A stretch of DNA of 64,000 nucleotides from Pasteurella sp049941595 (lineage in GTDB: Bacteria > Pseudomonadota > Gammaproteobacteria > Enterobacterales > Pasteurellaceae), in contig JBNFNA010000004.1 of the NCBI GenBank assembly GCA_049941595.1, positions 329,871 to 393,870 of the forward strand. Direction: 5' to 3'. A program made the position numbers and the translations under genes. The notes beneath the pieces were generated by a model. It was given only the letters and a program-made list of their open reading frames with translations. It made no database searches and was not told where the DNA came from. This document shows positions 1 to 10,500 of the stretch, one piece after another. How positions within the stretch are numbered: the stretch's first letter is position 1; the number at the start of each line of letters is the position of its first letter.

Positions 1-1821
1 GTTTGGCATATTTGGTTAAGTGATGTTTCTGTTGGAACAGAATATGGTTATCGAATTTTAGGAAAATCTGACCGCACTTTAGCGAATCCTAACAAACTAA
101 TGCTTGATCCTTATGCGAAAGCAGTGGTCGGAAAACCTGATTTGAGCACCGCAGAAAAACGTGCTTGGTTTGATTTGTCTGATAATCGAGATAATGCACA
201 TCTTGCCCCGAAAGCCGTTGTTATAGATGAGGAATTCGATTGGCAACAAGATAAGCCATTACACACACCTTGGTCACAAACTGTGATTTATGAAATGAAT
301 GTGAAAGGCTTGACGAAATTACGTAATGATTTGCCAGAGAACATTCGAGGCACTTATGCTGCGTTAGCTCACCCAACGATGATCGCTTATTTGCAAGATC
401 TTGGCGTAACTGCAGTGGAATTATTGCCAATTAATTACCAAGTGGATGAAGTTCATTTACAGCAATTAGGGTTAGAGAATTATTGGGGATATAGCCCATT
501 AGCGATGTTTGCAGTTGAGCCAAAGTATTGGTCACAACAAGCGGGTAGCACACCGCTAACGGAATTTAAAAATATGGTGAAAGCCTTGCACCAAGCGGGA
601 ATCGAAGTGATTTTAGATGTGGTATTCAATCATACCGTTGAGTCTGAGAAACGCTTTCCAACCTTGAGCCAACGAGGAATCGATGATGCTGTTTATTATT
701 GGCAAGATGAAAATGGGCATTACCGAAATTGGACAGGTTGTGGCAATACCGTCAATTTATCGCACCCAATGACTCGCCGTTGGGTTATAGATTGCTTACG
801 ATATTGGGTTGAGGAATGTCACGTTGATGGTTTCCGTTTTGACCTTGGTGCTGTGCTTGGACGAGAAGGCGAAGGCAGTTTTAACCGACAAGCGAAATTA
901 TTTGCCGATATGATGGCAGTGCCAAGTTTACAAAAATGCAAATTAATCGCAGAACCTTGGGATATTGGTGATTTTGGTTATCACGTGGGTAATTTTCCCG
1001 ATTACTTTGCTGAATGGAATGACCGTTTTCGTGATGATATGACCCGTTTTTGGTTATGGAAAAGTGGTGAAAATGGCGCATTTGCACAGCGTTTTGCAGG
1101 CTCAAGTGATATTTTTAAACGTGGTGATCGCAAGCCGCATTGTACAGTGAATTACATTACCGCACACGATGGCTTTACATTACGTGATTTAGTGAGCTAT
1201 AACGAAAAACATAACTGGGCGAATGGCGAAGAAAATCGTGATGGTCGCAACCAAAACAATAGCTATAACCACGGTATTGAAGGCATAGAAAATGTACCAA
1301 GTGCGGTCGAAAATGCGAGATTTTTAAGTAGTGTTGGATTGTTGAGTAGCTTGCTGTTAGCTAATGGTACACCAATGCTATTAGCGGGTGATGAATTTGG
1401 AAACTCACAATTTGGTAATAACAATGCGTATTGCCAAGACAATGAAATTGCGTGGTTGAAGTGGAACGATTTTAATCAAAAACTCTTCGACTTAGCCAAG
1501 CAAACGATTGCTTTAAGAAAAAAAATTAACAGTTTGCAAAAAGACGAGTGGTGGTCTGATGCAAATGTGCAGTGGCTTAACCCGAAAGGTGAGCCTATGA
1601 CAGTAGAAGATTGGCATAATCAAGACACAAAAGCTTTGCAAATTAGATTAGACGAACAATGGCTGTTCTTGATGAATACCAAAGCAGAATTACAAACTTT
1701 TTTGTTACCAAAAGGTGATTGGGAAGTTGTGTATTGTGCAGCAAACTTAAAGGCTCAAAGCGGTATTGTTGAGCTAGGAGATCTCTCTTTTGGTGTGTTG
1801 CAAAAATTAAACAGTAAGTAA
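1..1821 (+). CDS. glgX: Glycogen debranching enzyme GlgX (5' end outside window)
   Basis: GlgX is a GH13 isoamylase-type enzyme that hydrolyses alpha-1,6 branches in the limit dextrins left by glycogen phosphorylase, in the cytoplasm. The frame is open back to base 1, so the N-terminus lies upstream; 606 residues are visible, beginning near the YGYR and NPNKLMLDPYAKA segment. The E. coli enzyme has about 657 residues, so roughly 50 are missing. Catalytic motifs are present: VDGFRFDLG with the nucleophile Asp, LIAEPWDIG with the acid/base Glu, and TAHDGFTLRDLV with the third carboxylate. It is followed 68 bases later by glgC in the same direction and is presumably part of a glgB-glgX-glgC-glgA-glgP operon. 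An uptake signal lies inside the gene at 71-79. Confidence 0.96.
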   Translation, partial: VWHIWLSDVSVGTEYGYRILGKSDRTLANPNKLMLDPYAKAVVGKPDLSTAEKRAWFDLSDNRDNAHLAPKAVVIDEEFDWQQDKPLHTPWSQTVIYEMNVKGLTKLRNDLPENIRGTYAALAHPTMIAYLQDLGVTAVELLPINYQVDEVHLQQLGLENYWGYSPLAMFAVEPKYWSQQAGSTPLTEFKNMVKALHQAGIEVILDVVFNHTVESEKRFPTLSQRGIDDAVYYWQDENGHYRNWTGCGNTVNLSHPMTRRWVIDCLRYWVEECHVDGFRFDLGAVLGREGEGSFNRQAKLFADMMAVPSLQKCKLIAEPWDIGDFGYHVGNFPDYFAEWNDRFRDDMTRFWLWKSGENGAFAQRFAGSSDIFKRGDRKPHCTVNYITAHDGFTLRDLVSYNEKHNWANGEENRDGRNQNNSYNHGIEGIENVPSAVENARFLSSVGLLSSLLLANGTPMLLAGDEFGNSQFGNNNAYCQDNEIAWLKWNDFNQKLFDLAKQTIALRKKINSLQKDEWWSDANVQWLNPKGEPMTVEDWHNQDTKALQIRLDEQWLFLMNTKAELQTFLLPKGDWEVVYCAANLKAQSGIVELGDLSFGVLQKLNSK

Positions 1822-1889
1822 TATGTAAACAACAAAAAAGGGCTGTTGATATGGGTTGTGCAGCATCCCCAATAATAATGGAGGTCATT

Positions 1890-3197
1890 ATGAATAGTAG
1901 CATCGCTAAATTGCCTAATAAATATGAGTTGGTTAAAGACACGCTCGTGTTAATTCTTGCTGGTGGCCGTGGTTCTCGTTTGTATGAATTAACTGATAAA
2001 CGTGCAAAACCAGCGCTATATTTCGGGGGAAACCGTCGTATTATCGATTTTGCATTATCAAATTGTTTGAACTCGGGTTTAAACCGAATTGGTGTTGTTA
2101 CACAATATGCGGCACATTCTTTATTACGTCACTTACAAAATGGTTGGTCTTTCCTACCAGCAGAGCGTGGTGAATTTATTGATATGTTACCAGCTCGTCA
2201 GCAAATTGATGACTCGACTTGGTATCGTGGAACTGCGGATGCTGTTTACCAAAATATGGCCATTATTCGCGATCACTATTGTCCGAAATATATCTTAATT
2301 TTGGCGGGTGATCATATTTATAAACAAGATTATAGCCAAATGCTATTAGACCATATCAACAGCGGTGCGAAATGTACTGTGGGCTGTATCGAAGTTGAAC
2401 GTGAAAAAGCCAGTGAATTTGGTGTAATGGCGGTAAATGAAAACTTGAAAGTGAAATCTTTCGTGGAAAAACCAAAAGATCCACCAGCAATGGTTGGTAA
2501 GCCAAACACGTCATTAGCATCAATGGGGATTTATGTATTTGATGCAAATTATCTTTACGACGTTTTAGAACGTGAAGTCACTTCACCTTACACTTCTCAC
2601 GACTTTGGTAAAGATGTATTACCAAAAGCATTAGAAGAAGGTGTGTTATATGCACATCCATTTAGCCGTTCTTGTATGGGACGCAATACTGAAGGTGAAA
2701 TTTATTGGCGTGACGTGGGTACATTGGATAGCTTCTGGCAATCTAATATTGACCTTGTGTGTGAAAATCCACAATTAGATATTTACGACCAAAGCTGGCC
2801 AATTCGTGGTAACCCAGTACAAACTTATCCATCTAAATTCTTCTATAAGAAAGAAAATGCACGTCCAGTAGACAATTCATTGATTTCGGGTGGCTGTGTA
2901 ATTACAGACGCATCAATTAGCTATTCTGTATTATTCGACCGCATTAAGATCAATGAAGGTTCTGAAATTGATCATTGTGTTGTGTTACCGCAAGTGACCA
3001 TCGGTAAAAACTGTAAATTAAAACGTTGTATTATCGATCGCCATTCTTTCATTCCTGATGGTATGGAAATTGGTGTAAATCTTGAATTAGATCGCCAACG
3101 TTTTAGAGTAAGTTCTGGTGGCGTAGTGCTTGTGACCCCTTCAATGTTAAAGAAATTGAACGGTGAAGAAGTTGTTTCGGAAGCGCATCTTGATTAA
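1890..3197 (+). CDS. glgC: Glucose-1-phosphate adenylyltransferase GlgC
   Basis: GlgC makes ADP-glucose from ATP and glucose-1-phosphate, the committed step of bacterial glycogen synthesis. The start at 1890 gives 435 residues (E. coli 431) and has a GGAGG ribosome site at 1880-1884; an upstream in-frame ATG at 1851 lacks homology and is not preferred. The nucleotidyltransferase loop AGGRGSRL is at residues 24-31. The KRAKPA segment that carries the activator-binding Lys in E. coli is at about 38-43. A left-handed beta-helix domain follows from about residue 300, with the ITDASISYSVLFDRI and CVVLPQVTIG repeats. It lies between glgX and glgA with short gaps and no terminator seen. Confidence 0.97.
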   Translation: MNSSIAKLPNKYELVKDTLVLILAGGRGSRLYELTDKRAKPALYFGGNRRIIDFALSNCLNSGLNRIGVVTQYAAHSLLRHLQNGWSFLPAERGEFIDMLPARQQIDDSTWYRGTADAVYQNMAIIRDHYCPKYILILAGDHIYKQDYSQMLLDHINSGAKCTVGCIEVEREKASEFGVMAVNENLKVKSFVEKPKDPPAMVGKPNTSLASMGIYVFDANYLYDVLEREVTSPYTSHDFGKDVLPKALEEGVLYAHPFSRSCMGRNTEGEIYWRDVGTLDSFWQSNIDLVCENPQLDIYDQSWPIRGNPVQTYPSKFFYKKENARPVDNSLISGGCVITDASISYSVLFDRIKINEGSEIDHCVVLPQVTIGKNCKLKRCIIDRHSFIPDGMEIGVNLELDRQRFRVSSGGVVLVTPSMLKKLNGEEVVSEAHLD

Positions 3198-3275
3198 TCA
3201 GCGATGAACTAAGAAGAGAATACGGTGACACGTTATGCCGTATTTTCTTTTGTAATTTATTTAAAGGTATAAAAA

Positions 3276-4718
3276 ATGAAAGTATTACACGTTTGCTCGG
3301 AGTTATATCCTTTATTAAAAACCGGTGGACTTGCGGATGTGATGGGGGCATTGCCTTTTGCACAAAGAGAAATTGGCATTGATGCACGTATCGTCTTACC
3401 TGCTTATCCTGCGATTGTTGCCGGTATTCCTCATACTTCTGTTGTGAGTGAATTTGATAATTTTGCAGGACATATTGTATTGCGTTATGGTGAGTACAAA
3501 GGCCTTGGTGTTTATTTAATTGATGCACCGCACTTATACCAACGTGAAGGCAATCCTTACCACGATCAGTGGTACAACGATTATGGTGATAACTATAAAC
3601 GTTTTGCCTTATTAGCTTGGGTTGCTGCAGAACTTACCACAGGTTTGGATAGCTGGTGGCACGCAGAAGTGGTACACGCACACGACTGGCACGCAGGTTT
3701 AACTAGCGCTTATTTATTTAATAAAGGCCGTCCAGCAAAATCGGTTTTCACTATTCATAACTTGGCGTATCAAGGGCAATTTGCGTATCACCATTTATTT
3801 GAAATCGGCTTACCATCAGAAATGTTCCATATTGATGGTTTAGAACTGCACGGTCAGATTTCATATTTGAAAGCTGGTTTATATTATTCTGATGCCGTGA
3901 CCGCTGTTAGCCCAACGTATGCGAAAGAAATTACAACACCTGAATTTGCTTATGGCTTACAAGGTTTATTAACCACATTGGATTTACAAGGTAAATTAGT
4001 GGGTATTTTAAATGGGGTAGATGAGCAAATTTGGCATCCAAATAACGATACTTATATTGCGCATCACTACAAATTGAAATCAATGACAGGTAAGCGTAAA
4101 AATAAAGAAGCGTTACAAGCGTACTTTAACTTACCACAAGATCCAGAAGCTTTGTTATTTGTAATGGTGACACGCTTAACAGAACAAAAAGGCGTGGATT
4201 TATTAATTGATAGTGCCGACGAAATTGTAAAACAAGGTGGTCAATTAGCGATTCTAGGTTCAGGCTCACCGCATTTAGAAGCCGGTATTCAGCATTTAGC
4301 GCAGCAATACCCACAAAATATTGCGGTTAAGATTGGTTATGATGAGGCATTATCACATTTAATGATTGCGGGTGGTGATGTGATTTTAGTTCCAAGCCGT
4401 TTTGAACCTTGTGGCTTAACACAATTATATGGTTTGAAATACGGTACATTACCATTAGTACGTTCAACAGGTGGATTAGCCGATACCGTGGTTAATTCAA
4501 GCGCAGAAAATATTAAAAATCATACTGCAACAGGCTTTGTTTTTGAGCAAGCAACTAGTGAGGCATTACGCCAAACAATCGCAAATGCATTTGCTCTATG
4601 GCAAAAACAACGTTTGTGGTTCACGGTAAGAACCGCAGCGATGGAGAAAGATTTTAGTTGGCAGATCTCTGCAGTTGGTTATAAAGACTTATATCAGCGC
4701 ATTTTATCAAGCCACTAA
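3276..4718 (+). CDS. glgA: Glycogen synthase GlgA
   Basis: GlgA transfers glucose from ADP-glucose to the non-reducing end of a growing alpha-1,4 glucan (GT5). The protein has 480 residues (E. coli 477). The ADP-glucose-binding KTGGL motif is at residues 15-19. The N-terminal half contains HAHDWHAGL and TIHNLAYQGQF, and the C-terminal half has PSRFEPCGLTQLYGLKYGT and STGGLADTV, which are the family's nucleotide and acceptor motifs. The start is supported by an AAAGGTATAAAAA ribosome-site region just upstream. It follows glgC by 78 bases and precedes glgP by 122. Confidence 0.97.
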   Translation: MKVLHVCSELYPLLKTGGLADVMGALPFAQREIGIDARIVLPAYPAIVAGIPHTSVVSEFDNFAGHIVLRYGEYKGLGVYLIDAPHLYQREGNPYHDQWYNDYGDNYKRFALLAWVAAELTTGLDSWWHAEVVHAHDWHAGLTSAYLFNKGRPAKSVFTIHNLAYQGQFAYHHLFEIGLPSEMFHIDGLELHGQISYLKAGLYYSDAVTAVSPTYAKEITTPEFAYGLQGLLTTLDLQGKLVGILNGVDEQIWHPNNDTYIAHHYKLKSMTGKRKNKEALQAYFNLPQDPEALLFVMVTRLTEQKGVDLLIDSADEIVKQGGQLAILGSGSPHLEAGIQHLAQQYPQNIAVKIGYDEALSHLMIAGGDVILVPSRFEPCGLTQLYGLKYGTLPLVRSTGGLADTVVNSSAENIKNHTATGFVFEQATSEALRQTIANAFALWQKQRLWFTVRTAAMEKDFSWQISAVGYKDLYQRILSSH

Positions 4719-4840
4719 ATGTTGACGTAAATTGTGTAGATTTGGTTTTTTGATATTTTTTGATAAAAAATTGTTGCATTTTTAGTCAAATATGACTAAA
4801 TTGCACCGTTTTTTAAAATAACTAGGAGTGTAAAACAATT

Positions 4841-7297
4841 ATGATTATGGATAACTTTGATTCTCCTTTTCTCTATAATCGCCCAGAAATTACAGTCGAT
4901 TCTTTGAAAAAAAGCATCGTTTCAAAATTGATCTTCTCTATTGGTCGTTCACCAAAAGAAGCAAGCCAACGTGACTGGTTAAATGCAACCTTGTATGCAG
5001 TTCGTGATTTTGTCACTGAAGGTTGGATTACCACAGCTCGCCAAGCAAGAAGCGAAGAAACTCGTCGCGTATATTACCTTTCAATGGAGTTCTTGATTGG
5101 TCGTACACTGTCTAATGCAATGCTTGCAGAAGGTGTATACGACGTAGCAAAAGAAGCTCTCGCTGAACTCAATGTGAATTTAGAAGATGTGCTTGAAAAA
5201 GAAGTTGACCCAGGTTTAGGTAACGGTGGTTTAGGTCGTTTAGCAGCTTGCTTTATGGACTCTATCGCTACACTTGCATTACCAGGCGTAGGATACGGTA
5301 TTCGTTATGAGTACGGTATGTTCAAGCAAGAAATTGAAGACGGTCATCAAGTTGAAAAACCAGATGCGTGGTTAGATAAAGGTGCACCTTGGGAATTTAT
5401 CCGCCCTTCTAAACGTCACACTATCCGTTTCGGTGGTGGCATCCATTTTGAAGGTAAAAAATGTATTTGGACAAGCCAAGAAGAAGTAGTGGCTTTAGCT
5501 TATGACCAAATGATCCCTGGTTATGCAAATGATTCTGCGGCAACACTTCGTTTATGGGGTGCTTACGCAGGCGATCGTTTCGATCTTGCTGACTTCAACA
5601 AAGGGGATTATTTTGCTGCAGTTCAAGACCGCACTTTAAGTAAAAATATCTCGCGTGTTTTATACCCTGATGATTCTACTTGGAGTGGCCGTGAGTTACG
5701 TTTACGTCAAGAGTACTTCTTAGTTTCTGCCTCATTACAAGATATTATTTATCGTCATAAACGTATCCATAACACAATGGAAAACTTTGCTGATAAAGTT
5801 GCGATCCACCTAAACGATACGCACCCAGCATTAGCCATTCCAGAGTTAATGGTGATTTTAATTGATGAAGAAGGTTTCGAGTGGAAAAAAGCGTGGGATA
5901 TTACCCGTCGTGTATTCTCATACACTTGCCACACATTAATGTCTGAAGCATTAGAAACTTGGCCAGTGGAAATGATGGCACACATTTTACCGCGTCATTT
6001 ACAAATGATCTTCGAAATCAACGATTATTTCTTAGAATATGTCCGCACTTATGTGACAACTGATGCAGACTTCATCCGTCGCGTATCATTAATTGAAGAA
6101 GGCGATCATCGTAAAGTACGTATGGGCTGGTTATCTGTGGTTGGCTCAAACAAAGTTAACGGTGTAGCGGCAATCCATTCCGATTTAATGGTGACTTCAA
6201 CGTTTGCTGACTTCGCGCGTATTTACCCAGAGCGCTTCACTAACGTAACGAATGGTATTACACCTCGTCGTTGGATTGGTGTTGCAAACCCAGAATTATC
6301 AGCATTATTTGATAAATATATCGGTAAAGAATGGCGTCGTGACTTAAGCCAATTAACGTTATTAAAAGATAAAGTACAAGATCCTGAATTGAAAAAATCA
6401 GTTGCACAGATCAAGTACAATAACAAAGTGAAATTAGCAAACTACATTAAAAATGAATTGGGTATTGAAGTAAATCCAAATGCATTATTTGATGTACAAG
6501 TAAAACGTATTCACGAATATAAACGTCAAATCTTAAACGTATTGCACATTATTGCACGTTACAATGCAATGATTGAAAACCCAGAAAAAGATTGGGTACC
6601 ACGCGTATTTATTTTAGCGGGTAAAGCAGCTTCAGCTTATTATGCGGCGAAACAAACAATCAACTTAATTAATGATGTGGCAAATATCATTAATAATGAT
6701 GAACGTTTACAAGGCCGTTTAAAACTCGTCTTTATTCCAAACTATAGTGTGAGCTTAGCGGAATTAATTATTCCAGCTGCAGACATTTCAGAACAAATCT
6801 CATTAGCGGGTACAGAAGCATCTGGTACAAGTAATATGAAATTTGCTTTAAATGGTGCACTTACAATTGGTACATTAGATGGTGCAAACGTTGAGATCTT
6901 AGATAATGTAGGTAAAGAACATATCTTTATTTTTGGTAATACCGTAGAACAAGTGGAAGAATTACGCCGTAATGGATATCGTCCATTTGATTATTATCAG
7001 AACGATGAAGAACTACGTAAAGTTGTTGACCAAATTATTTCTGGTAGCTTCTCACCGACAGACTTCAACCGTTATCATCAATTATTACAATCATTGCAAT
7101 ATCACGATTATTATCAAGCCTTTGCAGACTTCCGTAGCTATGTTGATATGCAACAAAAAGTTGATACAAAATATCAAAATCAGGATGATTGGCTTGACAG
7201 CACATTGCAAAATATTGTAAATATGAGTTATTTTTCGTCAGATCGTACAATTTTAGAGTACGCTGAGAAAATTTGGAAAATCAAACCAGTGAAATAA
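4841..7297 (+). CDS. glgP: Glycogen/maltodextrin phosphorylase GlgP
   Basis: This enzyme phosphorolyses terminal alpha-1,4 bonds of glycogen to glucose-1-phosphate using pyridoxal phosphate. It has 818 residues (E. coli GlgP 815). The PLP-lysine motif EASGTSNMKFALNG is clear, with the Lys at about residue 667. DPGLGNGGLGRLAACFMDS near residue 125 and HLNDTHPALAIPELM near 325 are also phosphorylase signatures. An AGGAG ribosome site at 4824-4828 supports the start at 4841; an ATG two codons later is a possible alternative. It is the last gene of the glycogen cluster. No clear intrinsic terminator follows. One uptake signal is internal at 5628-5636. Confidence 0.97.
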   Translation: MIMDNFDSPFLYNRPEITVDSLKKSIVSKLIFSIGRSPKEASQRDWLNATLYAVRDFVTEGWITTARQARSEETRRVYYLSMEFLIGRTLSNAMLAEGVYDVAKEALAELNVNLEDVLEKEVDPGLGNGGLGRLAACFMDSIATLALPGVGYGIRYEYGMFKQEIEDGHQVEKPDAWLDKGAPWEFIRPSKRHTIRFGGGIHFEGKKCIWTSQEEVVALAYDQMIPGYANDSAATLRLWGAYAGDRFDLADFNKGDYFAAVQDRTLSKNISRVLYPDDSTWSGRELRLRQEYFLVSASLQDIIYRHKRIHNTMENFADKVAIHLNDTHPALAIPELMVILIDEEGFEWKKAWDITRRVFSYTCHTLMSEALETWPVEMMAHILPRHLQMIFEINDYFLEYVRTYVTTDADFIRRVSLIEEGDHRKVRMGWLSVVGSNKVNGVAAIHSDLMVTSTFADFARIYPERFTNVTNGITPRRWIGVANPELSALFDKYIGKEWRRDLSQLTLLKDKVQDPELKKSVAQIKYNNKVKLANYIKNELGIEVNPNALFDVQVKRIHEYKRQILNVLHIIARYNAMIENPEKDWVPRVFILAGKAASAYYAAKQTINLINDVANIINNDERLQGRLKLVFIPNYSVSLAELIIPAADISEQISLAGTEASGTSNMKFALNGALTIGTLDGANVEILDNVGKEHIFIFGNTVEQVEELRRNGYRPFDYYQNDEELRKVVDQIISGSFSPTDFNRYHQLLQSLQYHDYYQAFADFRSYVDMQQKVDTKYQNQDDWLDSTLQNIVNMSYFSSDRTILEYAEKIWKIKPVK

Positions 7298-7529
7298 GGC
7301 ATCATATTTCCAAAATAAGAAAAGTGCGGTTAAAAATTTAATTATTTAGCAAATGCACAAAATAATTACTGTTTCTATTTAAACATTAGTTTTTTGACTA
7401 TATTACTTTATCTGGAACAGTAATTATTTATATTATATCAAGGATGATGTACCCTCCCGAAATATCAATTCTGTGCCACAGCTATGCCCGCCTAAGCTAC
7501 TAAGAAAACATTACTCTTTGGGGACATTT

Positions 7530-10500
7530 ATGAACAATATTTTTAAAACTATTTGGAACAAATCAACACAATCTTGGGTCGCTGTATCAGAACTTGCTCG
7601 TGGGTATGTGAAATCGTCGAGTGATAAGCAAGTGAGTAGATCAGGTAAAGCTGGTTTATCGAAGTTTTCGTTGAGTATCATTGCATTATCTGTAGGAATT
7701 GCGGTGACATCAAATGTTTTGGCTGCTATTTCTATTGACCAAAGATTCAATCGTACTGATGGGGGGTCTGTAAACAATAATGGAGGTAGTAAACATAACA
7801 TTGCTATTGGTCATCATACAAGAATCGGTGATCAGAGTAGTGGGGCTAAATCTGTTAATCAGTCAATCGCTATTGGCTCTGGAAATTCTGCAAATGATGG
7901 TGCATGGGCTAAAGGCGACCAATCTATTGCAATTGGTAGTAATACAATAGCTGAAGGCGATTCTTCAATAGCGATTGGCGGAGATGATTTATATAAGGCT
8001 TCAACTGTGCAGACAGATTATATTGATAATTCAGGTAACGCACAGAAAGGCAGTATTGAAAAAGCATATACTACTTTAACAGGTAACTCTTTAGCCGCTA
8101 CAAGTTATCAAAATACTATCAGTAAAACTTTGGCTATAGCTGTTGGTGTAAAAACGAAAGCCTCAGATTTATCTTTAGCGTTAGGGACATTCGCTAATGC
8201 TAGTGCAACCAATACTGTTGCTATCGGTTCTGGAGCGGCCGCCACTTTAGCGAATTCTATTGCTATTGGTGGTGGAGCTAAAACTGATAATAATAACCCT
8301 GGAACAAAACAATCAAATGTTACTTTTGGAAAAACTACATTCCAATGGGCTGGTGGTGAGAGTGTTCTTGCTGGGGATATTGTTTCTTTTGGTAGTAAAG
8401 GTTATGAACGACAATTAAAAAATATTGCGCCAGGGGCCGTTTCTGAAAATTCTACAGATGCTGTTAATGGCTCACAATTATATAGCATCGCGAAAATTCT
8501 TACAGAATATTCAGAGAGAAATATATATGTTCATGTGAATACTGGGAATAGTAGTCAAGGTACGGGAGATCCTAATACTAACTCTGGTCAAATTGATGAA
8601 AAAGGTGGTGCAACAGGTACTGCCGCTGCTACTTTAGGTTTGAATGCGAAAGCAGCAGGTAATAACTCTATAGCATTAGGATCTAATTCCTCAGCTTCTC
8701 AAGAGAACTCGGTTGCTATTGGTCAAGGTTCAACGACAAGTGCTGTTAGTACTGATAATAGTAATTTAATGATTACTTTTAAAAATGAAAACTATACTAA
8801 GCAAACAGTTAATTTAACAAATGGGCTAGCTAAAACAGAGAATGGTTCAGTATCTTTTGGTTCCGCGGGTAAAGAACGCCAATTACATAATGTAGCAGCA
8901 GGACGCATTACAGCTACTTCAACAGATGCTATCAACGGTAGCCAACTATATCACATTGCCAAAAATCTTGGTTTTAATGTTTATCAAGGTGATTCCCCAA
9001 AAGCTCGTATTAATAATGACAATATTGTGAAGTTTTCTGATGGTGACTATACCACAGCTACAGTTACTCCAGAAAATGGAAATGCTAAAGTTACATTTAA
9101 TGTAAAAACTTCTACAATTGATGCTAATGCAATTACTGTCACAGGGAATGATACTGGTGGTTTAGCTAAAGCCTCTGAAGTTGTAAATGCGATTAAAGCA
9201 GCTGGTTTTAATGTCGCGACAAACGGTACGAGCACAGGCTCGGATAGTAAAATTGTTCATAATGATACTTTGCATATTAATCAAGGTAATGGAATTAATA
9301 TTGCTAAAAATAATACTACTTTTACTATTTCTCTAGACCAAACAACTCAAGATACATTAGCTAAAGTTGGAACAGGCCGTGTTAATGCAGGTGATGATAA
9401 AACAGTAACTGGCGCTACAGTTAAGACTGCACTTGATAATGAGGTCACCAAGATTAATCAAACTATTAATGATTTGAATCTACATTTTGAAGGAGATGTC
9501 AATTCTAACAAAGGAAAGGTAAACCTCAAAACAGGAGTGATGAAAATAAAAGGTGAAGCAGGTGGACCTATATCTACTGAAACATCACCTGAATCTGATA
9601 CTTTAACATTAAAAATTAATGATTCATCTATCAATACTAAGCATTTAGCAGATAATTCTATAGCCACGAACAAAATTCAAGATAATGCTGTAACGGCAGG
9701 AAAAATCCAAAACAATGCGGTTACTGAAGATAAAATTGCAGATGGTAATGTTACTTTTAAAAAATTAGGTCAAGATGCAATAGATGCGATTAATGCAAAA
9801 GAAGAAGCAGTTGAAGCTACTCAGGCAGCTAATAATCTTGGATTAACAGTTACACCTCAAGCGAGAGATGCTCAAAAACAAGGAAAATTATTTTCTATAG
9901 ATTTAAATAGCGCTACTTTAATTAGTAAACTCAGCGATGGTGCAAATATCACATCCCCAACTTCAACATCACCAAAACTTGTAACGGATGTACAAGTTAA
10001 TGATTATATTTCAAAAAGTCCGATTGGTTTAACTGCAGATAAATCAAATGCTCCAACTTCAAATAATAAAGTTGGTCTAGGTGGGAATCTTAGTATTAAA
10101 GGTACTCAAGGTGGTCTAATAACCACATCTGTTACAGGCAGTGATTTTACATTAGATTTAACAGATGATACAAAAAATAAAATTGCAAAAATTGGTCGAG
10201 GTGCTGTAGCAAAAGGTGATACTAATACAGTGACAGGAGAAGCTGTTTATAATGCGATTGCTGAGTCTAGTTTCTTATTAAATATTAATAATGAGGACAA
10301 TAACACTGGTGAGAGAATTAAGCAGAATTCTGTTGTTAAAATTAGTGAAGGAAAAAATATTTCTGTTGAGCGTAATCAAAGCACTATAACTATAAAGACT
10401 ATTGATACTCCAACCTTTGATTCAGTGACTATTAATAATGGCCCTGTATTAGATAGTTCAGGTCTGAAAATGAATAGTAAACCTATTACAGGAGTGTCTA